Part shown: positions 57,320-64,000 of the stretch, piece after piece
Layout of the letters: each line of letters starts with the position of its first letter
Numbering within the stretch: position 1 is the stretch's first letter
DNA from: Salvator merianae
Taxonomy: Eukaryota > Chordata > Lepidosauria > Squamata > Teiidae
DNA length: 64,000 nt
Reading direction: 5' to 3'
Assembly: GCA_003586115.2 (NCBI GenBank)
Contig: QVOM02000034.1
Location: forward strand, 17,653,444 to 17,717,443
The notes under the pieces: model-generated
What the model saw: only the letters and a program-made list of their open reading frames with translations
The model's database searches: none
What the model was told of the DNA's origin: nothing
Position numbers and translations under genes: made by a program

Positions 57320-57720
57320 AAGTCTATATAATTGTCCAAAAAGGCAGAACAAATGTCTCATGCAATGCATCAGTTGATAACAGGCTAAGGTACCCAGATT
57401 TACACTGTAGTTCTGATGAAATGATATAAGAGAACAAGTTCTTAGCCCCAGCTGATTCCAAACCAGTGTGGGTGTATTTCAACCAAAGACTAGCAGCCAA
57501 ACGCATTTTGATTGATGGTCTTCTTCAGTGACTTTGATGTTAATGATAAAGATCTCAATAAATCCAAAATAAAATGCTAGTGGTTTATTATAGTTGACAT
57601 ATATCGCGTATAAAAACTCACCATTTAGTTCAGTACAGATCATATCTCAACATCAAAGCTCTGTGATGAAATTGGTGTTGAGATATAATCTATTCTGAAC
57701 TAAATGGTGAGATTTTATAT
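57320..57720. repeat. long inverted repeat in an unnamed element
   Basis: The arms 57,610-57,656 and 57,672-57,718 (47 bases each, about 7 mismatches) contain CTCACCATTTAGTTCAG and TATATCTCAACA(T/C)CAA and face each other across a 15-base loop. The left flank holds AAACGCATTTTGATTGATGG then TCTTCTTCAGTG, a word group I associate with DNA-transposon repeats. Outer boundaries unknown. Confidence 0.7.
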
Positions 57721-57850
57721 ATAATACATTAAGTTATTTATTTTTAGCTATTCTTACTTCAGACTGTAATAACATAACAACCCATGCAAGCATTCAAAAG
57801 AGTGGAAGGGTCTATGCGGCTTACCTATCCTGTATTCTTTGGGGCTGATA

Positions 57851-58912
57851 GACAGGCACTGTTTTCCTTTTTTAAAAAAAAAAAAATTATTATAGTTTTA
57901 CAAAAATTAACAAAATTACACAAAAGCAAAACAAATAAAATAATACATTGAAAATCCCCCACCTCCCTTGGTGAACCCACCCCCCTGACCTAATCTAACG
58001 CATATGGAAGGTTACTAATATATGATTTCTTTCCTGGCCACTCCCTGCTTCCTTTACCAAATATTCCACTATCCCCTTCCATTTTCCTCTCAAATCTCCA
58101 TCTACTGTTTGCCCTTCAAACCTTAATCCATTGTTACCTAATATTTGAGACCTCATTGCATCTAGTAAATAATACCTCCATTTCTCCTGTGTCCATTTGG
58201 TACTCTCCTTCCACCCATACACTATTACTGACAACGCTGCCAGTATTAATTGTTGAAGACAAAACTCCTTCACCTTATTTAACCTTAAATCTCTATAACA
58301 ATGCATTAAGCAGATCTCCTTAGTCAAAACTATTGGTGTTGATTCTGTTTGAATTTTCTGTACTTCGTCTTGAATCCTCTCCCAAAATTTCTGAACCTCC
58401 CCACAGTTCCAAAATTGATGTATGTATGTTCCCTTTATTAGACATCCATGCCAGCAATTCAGACTAGTTCCTCTAAATATATGAGCTATTTGACAGGGGG
58501 TTCTGTGCCACTTATGTAAAATCTTCGTCCTCATTTCCTTTAACCTATTTTGATTTGTTCTTTTAATGCTTATAATCTCCCTATGAATGTCCTCTTCTTC
58601 TATCCTGATATCATCTTTCCAATATTTCCACAATTAGTTTTTGATTTTATTCCCCTTACCTATGATGAGTTGCTATATTTTCCCCCCTCCTTCCTTTTCT
58701 CCTTTTATTATCTGTTGTACCACATTCTCCCAAGGGGTATTTTCCTTCCCAATCAACCCTCTTATCTCTTCCTTATTAATACAATTCCACAAACCTCTTA
58801 TTAATAACCAATTATTTCTTCCCAATATTCTTTCCAATTCAACTACTGATAATGAACTTCCCCCTTCGTCAAATAAATGTTCCAACCTCACAATGACAGG
58901 CACTGTTTTCCT
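57851..58912 (-). mobile_element. L1 LINE, 5'-truncated, with perfect 18-bp target duplication
   Basis: The element (57,869-58,894) reads on the minus strand and is bounded by GACAGGCACTGTTTTCCT at 57,851-57,868 and 58,895-58,912. The frame 58,633-57,995 encodes the L1 ORF2 C-terminus: ILHKWHRTPCQIAHIFRG, then the cysteine motif C-WHG-C-x7-H-x4-C (the known CX3CX7HX4C of L1), then stop. A second frame (58,892-58,673) gives the upstream part (VVELERILGRNNWLLIRGLW). In-frame stops and a frame shift separate them. The 3' UTR is about 125 bases and ends in a T run followed by a short A tail. Confidence 0.95.
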
Positions 58913-59844
58913 AAACACAAAATGGCTACCTTCTGAGGCCATTTCCTGTGTTTGAGAAAGCTATCCTTGACTGCGATGTATGCATGGTCAGGAATGGCAA
59001 TATGCATGTGAACAGTACACTCACTGCTCTTAAAGTCTGGAGTTGGTAGGAACCACCAATGTGTGGCTCCTGCCTTAGTAACTGCATCACTCAGTCCATT
59101 GGTATGCAAAAGGCAAAAATGTGGTTCTGTGAGATCAAAGGGAAGTTTCTCACCATACCTCCTCTGTTCTCCTGGAAGCAATCTGTGGTTCACAGCTGTG
59201 CACATGTAAAAACATCCCATAGGGGTCTATGTGAGTTTGAACAAAGTAGTTACATTAGACTGAGATGATCTAGAAAGATGCCTAGGTTTCACTCCACTGT
59301 GTTTGAACACTGTGTTCAGTGTTCTCTAAGCACTGAAAAGGACTTGCTCTGGAGAAGACACTGAGAGTACGCTAGAAGCTGAAAAGCTTTAACACAAAGA
59401 TAGGAAATAATTGATACTCATAATGGCCCCTTGAGCATTTATACCAGGCAGTATGCACTGGAAAAATAAATGAAAAATAACGTTCCGAATGTTTGACTTA
59501 ACAGGTTCCAAATACAGGCATGCACACACACTGGTTCCAGAGGGATTTTACAGTAAGCCACGGCTCATTATAATGAGAATAAAGTTAGCATTCCTTCCTT
59601 CCCTCTTTTGTTGCTATTGCCTCTCTTTTCCCCTGCTGTAGCCTGCACGGCCTCATTTTTTATCCCTTCTCTGCATTCTCCCAGTTCACTTACCCAATCT
59701 GCTTGTTTTTTCCAACTGCCTAATCCATCCCTGTCTATGTCCTACCTGCTTGCCTTGTGGCTTACTGTACTTACCTGCTTTCTGCATTTCCTGGCCTCTA
59801 ATGTGAATTACAGGCACTTGTGTGTGAATCCTACCACCACTAAA
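58913..59844. other. unique-looking sequence
   Basis: Frames up to 84 codons (59,608-59,862) have no domain. No repeat is recognised. Confidence 0.35.
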
Positions 59845-60189
59845 GGAACATCCACACCTTAGCAGCATAGGGCACACTAAGGTGAGGATGCTTGCTCCCA
59901 CCCCTGGGACAGGTTGCATGCCAGCAAAACAAGCACCTCACTCCTCTCTGTTTTCAGAGCCGACAGCTGAACCTTATAGTGCAGGCTCCATAGGGCATAC
60001 TCTCTGCCACCTTTTGTCTAAACAGTGGCAAAGTCTGTGCTGAATGGCAGGGGTGCCTTCAGGATCATTTTTAGTGCTCTGATGAAGGATGCGCTGGAGG
60101 GCACTATATGGCAGAGAGCACCCAGCTGTTTGATTGCTGCACTCTAGGGGCTGCTAAGAGTGCCTGTCATCATAGGTGTGGATGCAACC
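59845..60189. repeat. 345-bp MITE with GGNNCATCCACACCT ends
   Basis: The left end GGAACATCCACACCTTAGC pairs with the right end CATAGGTGTGGATGCAACC (reverse GGTTGCATCCACACCTATG). The interior is non-coding. No duplication is preserved (AAA and TAT). The ends are close to those at 41,433-41,694. Confidence 0.65.
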
Positions 60190-60252
60190 TATGCCACTTT
60201 TGAGCCTTTTTTTACTGCATGCAGATGCAGTGATGTGACCATTACACTAGAA

Positions 60253-60356
60253 CAGGAGTGGCTAATGCGTGGTCCTTCAGATGTTGTTGAACTGCACCTT
60301 CTACTCATAACTGGGACTGATGAAATCTGTGGTTCAGAAACATCCATTGGGCCACC
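60253..60356. repeat. decayed fold-back repeat (ATGTTGTTGAACT type)
   Basis: GTGGTCCTTCAGATGTTGTT and GAACTGCACC at the left face GTGGTTCAGAAACATCC and TTGGGCCACC at the right in inverted order. This is the lizard repeat type with TCCAGATGTTGTTGGACTAC. About 100 bp. Confidence 0.55.
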
Positions 60357-60593
60357 TATCCACCACCCCACAATAGATGTCAGGGTCCAGGGATTGATAG
60401 GAAGCTGGCTGTTTCTTCAGGTGCTCAAGGCTCCTCAGCACCAAGGTTGACCATTTGGTACCTTCCTGAGCCTCATCACTCCAAGCCTAGTCACATTGGC
60501 TCATTGCCGCAGTAGCTCCGGGTGACTCACAACTCAGACTATGGAATTTAAAGCAGAATTAGAAGCACAATTTAGTTAAACAAAAATAACTAA

Positions 60594-60695
60594 GGGCCAT
60601 TCTACACTGGCCAGTATGTCAGACCAGCAAGAGTACTAGGAGCCTCCCTTCCACACACTTGCTTGTCTGGTATACCAGATAGTGTGGAATCACCA
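60594..60695. repeat. 102-bp MITE with TAA duplication
   Basis: The left end GGGCCATTCTACACTGGCC pairs with the right end AGATAGTGTGGAATCACC. The inner parts CAGTATGTCAGACCAGCAAG and GCTTGTCTGGTATACCAG also face each other. TAA flanks both sides (60,591-60,593 and 60,696-60,698), a PIF/Harbinger-type target. Confidence 0.75.
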
Positions 60696-61699
60696 TAAGA
60701 TCACATGTTCCTATAAAGTTTGTCATCTGATGTCTAAAAGGCCAGAATGAACTTATTTTGAAAGTGTTTTTAAAATTGATACATACTTTTGAACATCATG
60801 GAACTGCATGTTTATTTTTGTGCATTTTGAGAAAGATGTAAACTCTTGTCTAAGTATTTTAAAGCTAGGTATATTATATCTCTCAGCCGTCAATAATTCC
60901 TTAAAAAGATTATCTGAGTCCTTCTCATACTTTCTACAATGTGTCCTATTATCCATCTCCATAATACAAACTTCTTTTTTTTATAATAAACAGAATCCTG
61001 CTTTTGTTTGTTAGTCTGTCTTGGACATAGTAATTTCTCAAAATAGCTTTCAGTAATTGCTAAATCAATCAAATCCCACAGGAACCCATACAGAGCAATT
61101 CCTGCTTCCTCAATCCTCTGTGTATTATTCCAGGAAAGCCTTCAGGCTTTTCAGGACTTTCAGGTCAGGGGAAATGAGGCAAAGCAGCAGCTAAAACCTT
61201 TTTACCTGCCTGAACCAGGTGCAGCAAATTTCCTGACTGAGCATATTCAAGTGTGACTTCCAAAAGTCATCTTATCCTACCTCCTCTATCCTGCAGATCC
61301 AGTCCATGAACCGTCCCTACTTCAGTGTACCAAATGATGAACTACTCCTGTAGTTCTGTAGATGCCAGAAATATTGGCAATTTTGAAGGCAATCACCATC
61401 ACATGCCCTAATAAAAAGAAGCCCTTAAGCAATACAAGAGAATACAGAGTTCTCCATCTCTCAAGATATCTATCCTCTCCCAAAACTTACTCTCATACTT
61501 CTCTACTTTTCCAAAGGCAGTTTGTTTATTTACGAGCACACTATTCCCCAGTATCTTTTTTTCTGAGAACTAGATATATCCAATTAACAAAAATAAATAT
61601 GCTCCTAAATAAAACTTGGCTCCTGTTGACTACATAGTCACATTCATGCAGTTTTCTTCACAAGAACATGGAAGAAGCTTGATCTTTGTCTTCTTCAGG
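60696..61699. other. AT-rich, nothing recognised
   Basis: The 91-codon frame at 61,362-61,637 has no domain. No repeat is recognised. Confidence 0.35.
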
Positions 61700-61772
61700 G
61701 GAGAAGCTAGAGACTGAACATGGGACCTTCTACATGCAGAGCAGATGCTCTACCACTGAACTACAGCAACTC
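61700..61772 (-). repeat. tRNA-derived SINE head
   Basis: On the minus strand GCTGTAGTTCAGTGGTAGAG carries an A box (TAGTTCAGTGG), followed by CATCTGCTCTGCATGTAGAA and GGTCCCATGTTCAGTCTC with a one-base-off B box. This head is common in squamate SINEs. It is not a functional tRNA, since the acceptor stem does not pair and the B box is mutated. Confidence 0.75.
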
Positions 61773-62258
61773 TTGTCCAATTAGTGCAAGACGCTTTCTT
61801 TTTAAAAACATGCATCACCACCACCTGTGAGTTTTTCATTCAAGGATGGCGTCATTCTGGCACTTTGGAAACATTCTTACTGATTAGCAGAGAAAATATC
61901 CCTCAAGAAACTTGCTTTGGCCCTACAAAAGGCACACATGCAGAGATGGTGGGCAGAACTTCCTAATTAATCAGCGCTATTATTCTCTGTTATTATGAAT
62001 AATGGCTGCTGCAGGAACCAGCTCAACCTCCGCAATGTAATTTTAAATTCCAGTTCTGAACTTACATATGGAGTTTGATTTTACTTCCTCCTCCTCCAAC
62101 CAACTGGGCACTTACTTCAACATAATTTGATCTACATGAGATCTTCATCTATTCCTGCTTTACATTGAGAGGAGGGGAAAATTAATTATGGGTGCATTGG
62201 CTGTAGTAATAAAGAAACGAAAAGGAGCCCAGAGTGGTTCAGACAGATTGTTTTAAGG
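61773..62258. other. low-repeat block
   Basis: 61,960-62,060 (AATTAATCAGCGCTATTATT, GTTATTATGAATAATGGC) is palindrome-rich and non-repetitive, a possible conserved noncoding element by inference. Confidence 0.25.
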
Positions 62259-62343
62259 GCCTCCCTTAGACCTCACTAACATGTAGAAGGGACACTTCTA
62301 GACCATTTGCTGGTCCAGCATACCAACTAGTACAGAATGACCT
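62259..62343. repeat. short MITE relative of 60,594-60,695
   Basis: GGGCCTCCCTTAGACCTCAC at the left and CATACCAACTAGTACAGAATGACC at the right keep the GGGCC...ATTCT plan and the central CTGGTCCAGCA. The pairing is poor, so the copy is old. Confidence 0.4.
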
Positions 62344-63048
62344 TTATTCTCAGTTGTACAACCCCAGATCCTTTTCAACTCCAGATTTATAATAATATCT
62401 ATTGTCCAGAACTAGGCAGTTGAACTCCTCTAGATATTCTTTTGGGAAAAAATAATTTGTAAATCTCTGTTTAGTTTCAGAACAAAGAAGAATGTTAAAA
62501 ATAGTCCCAGAAGTCAAAGTAGGGATGAATTAAATTGTCAGTTTTGATTTCTCATTTTGACCATCTTAAATTCAGTTCTCTACATGTCTGTGACTGGCTT
62601 ACTTTTAAAGAAAGAGAATATGCGGCCCCTTCCAAACTTCATCAGCAGACCAGACCAAGTGGCTCCCTAGTACGCTTAGTCTGCATTGGACTACTGCTGT
62701 CCCAGCCCAAAACTGTCCTAAGGGGTCCTATTCCAGTTTACCAGCTGTACAACCATCCCACACTGTTCTGCTTCCAACCTTGATGTTTTCACATCTAGTG
62801 TAGAAAAAGGAGTGTTGAAGCCTAAGCACTTTCCTTGAAGATCATTAGCAGAACCCTTGCAGAGAGGGTGGTGTGCTGCCTCAGCCCTACTATTATGCAC
62901 TGGATGCAACACCGGAGCAACAGGTGCCTGGGCAAAAGTCTGGCCGAGATGGGTGATGCATGAAAGGGAGATTCAGTTAGGCAGATCTGCACTGCTGCCA
63001 GGGTTGGGCAGGGGCAGACGGCATCTTCAGCCTCTCAATGCAGACAGT
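62344..63048. other. mostly unrecognised; family E-like words at 62,630-62,775
   Basis: GGCCCCTTCCAAACTTCATC, CCCTAGTACGCTTAGTCTGC and ATCCCACACTGTTCTG resemble E-type ends, but no matching inverted repeat is clear. Frames of 82 codons or less lack domains. Confidence 0.3.
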
Positions 63049-63491
63049 GGGCATTTTCATACTTATCACCATGGAATGTTCAACTGCAAACATTCCACGG
63101 TGGTATTGACCACCCAGCATGGACACCGTCTGCACTGTATGACCAGAGTCCTTACCATCAGCGGGATGCCAGCATTCGCTTGATCCTTACCATGGCAACA
63201 GCCAGGAAGTTGTCTGGCTGCTGCCATGGTGACTGGAAGCGCCGTGCCATGTGCAGGTGCACACAGGCCGCAGGTGCAGTTCGGGTGGTGCAGGTGGAAA
63301 CGGGTGCCAATGCACTTTACCAGGAGCTATCAGCTCTCAGTAAAGCTGCGGAGCACTAATTTGTGCTCCACAGCTAGTCGTGCTTGGAGCAGCGATATGC
63401 TGCTCCCGGTCATGAGGGCCTCCCCAAAATGCAGAAGCACTTTGCTAGCGAGTGTCTTGGACACTCACTACTGCAAAGTGTGAGTAGGCCC
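63049..63491 (+). mobile_element. family A MITE, best-preserved copy, AGT duplication
   Basis: The 443-bp element begins GGGCATTTTCATACTTATCA and ends AAAGTGTGAGTAGGCCC. AGT flanks both sides (63,046-63,048 and 63,492-63,494). Internal stem-loops: AACATTCCACGG opposite CCATGGAATGTT, AGCTGCGGAGCAC opposite GTGCTCCACAGCT (63,344-63,375), and GGAGCAGCGATATGCTGCTCC. The frames of 85 and 108 codons are repeat shadows. Confidence 0.85.
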
Positions 63492-64000
63492 AGTGTCTCA
63501 CATTCTCTCCTGGAACAGAATGGACTGGGATAATTGGACCGCTCCAGGCAAGGTAAGTGTTTATTTCATTAATATGTGCACTTTTGTATACAATTTTCAT
63601 ACACACAGTCTTTTGAAAATACTTTTCCCAAACATAATGCATTGTTTGTTTTCGCTAGTGTACACGTTTCCCTAAATTACCCATTTCTGAAAGCTTGTTG
63701 TTGTTGCTGCTAGAAAAATGTATCATAAATTTCTTGTGAATGCACATTTCAGAGGACAGCTGTGTTTCAGTTCCCAGATTGGTTGAGAAGGTGTGAATTT
63801 GGAATTCCTCTCCTACTTCTAATAAGAAAATCACCTGAAATCAAAATTTACATCAGAACTAAAATGAAACTGAAGTATAAGTTCCTTTATAAAACCAGAT
63901 CCAATGGTAGCTAAGATGGAGATGCTAACCATAAAATTGGCTTTCACCAATCAGCTGATGACAAAAATACTTCTTAAAGGCGAGATCTCAATTTCTGCTC
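63492..64000. other. AT-rich, nothing recognised
   Basis: No repeat, domain-bearing frame or boundary is visible to the window end. Confidence 0.35.

Noticed and set aside
61700..61772. Functional tRNA gene
   Set aside because: A- and B-box words are present but acceptor and anticodon stems do not pair. It is a SINE head.
1..64000. CRISPR arrays, operons, bacterial promoters or phage genes
   Set aside because: No regularly spaced repeats or prokaryotic gene packing. LINEs, SINE heads and an LTR show vertebrate nuclear DNA.

Overview
The window looks like intergenic (or deep intronic) nuclear DNA of a non-avian sauropsid, most likely a squamate lizard. The evidence is the repeat mix: decayed CR1 LINEs with the ATTCTATGA-type 3' end, L2-like LINE 3' ends with AAAT or AATG tails, a 5'-truncated L1, tRNA-derived SINE heads, a probable solo retroviral LTR, and many short non-autonomous DNA transposons. 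Species cannot be fixed from sequence alone. No convincing protein-coding gene, rRNA, functional tRNA or CRISPR array is visible. The longest open frames (172, 151, 128 and 126 codons) are chance frames or lie in repeats. The one long frame with clear homology (58,633 down to 57,995) is the C-terminal end of an L1 ORF2.

Layout. 1-7 kb: probable solo LTR (1,470-1,798), pentamer array (2,752-2,832), minus-strand L2-like end, a CpG-rich TA-flanked pogo/Tigger-like MITE (5,249-5,605) and a CR1 3' end (to 6,280). 7-21 kb: several MITE families, a strong fold-back element (10,283-10,444), a reptile-type interspersed repeat (12,029-12,325) and a CR1 end (17,922-18,212). 21-33 kb: mostly unique-looking DNA, a compound microsatellite (25,291-25,353), a decayed CR1 reverse-transcriptase fragment (26,750-27,495), an L2-like end (29,890-30,212) and a 512-bp TTA-flanked element (32,061-32,572). 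33-55 kb: dense MITE remnants, a hAT-like element with an 8-bp duplication (43,071-43,370), a MITE nested in an older repeat (46,826-47,152) and an 881-bp TTA-flanked element (53,088-53,968). 55-64 kb: two large inverted repeats, an L1 with a perfect 18-bp target duplication (57,851-58,912), more MITEs and a tRNA-derived SINE head.

The strongest pattern is a group of short non-autonomous elements whose ends follow one plan (GG[G/C][C/T]... then CACAC or AGAC within about 15 bases). Several copies have readable 3-bp target duplications (TTA, TTA, TAA, CAA, AAA, AGG, AGT), which fits the PIF/Harbinger superfamily. No transposase gene is present to confirm this. For reference I call the families A to H; these are working labels, not database names. 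Between the repeats lie AT-rich, low-repeat blocks that could hold conserved noncoding elements. That can only be tested by alignment to other genomes.
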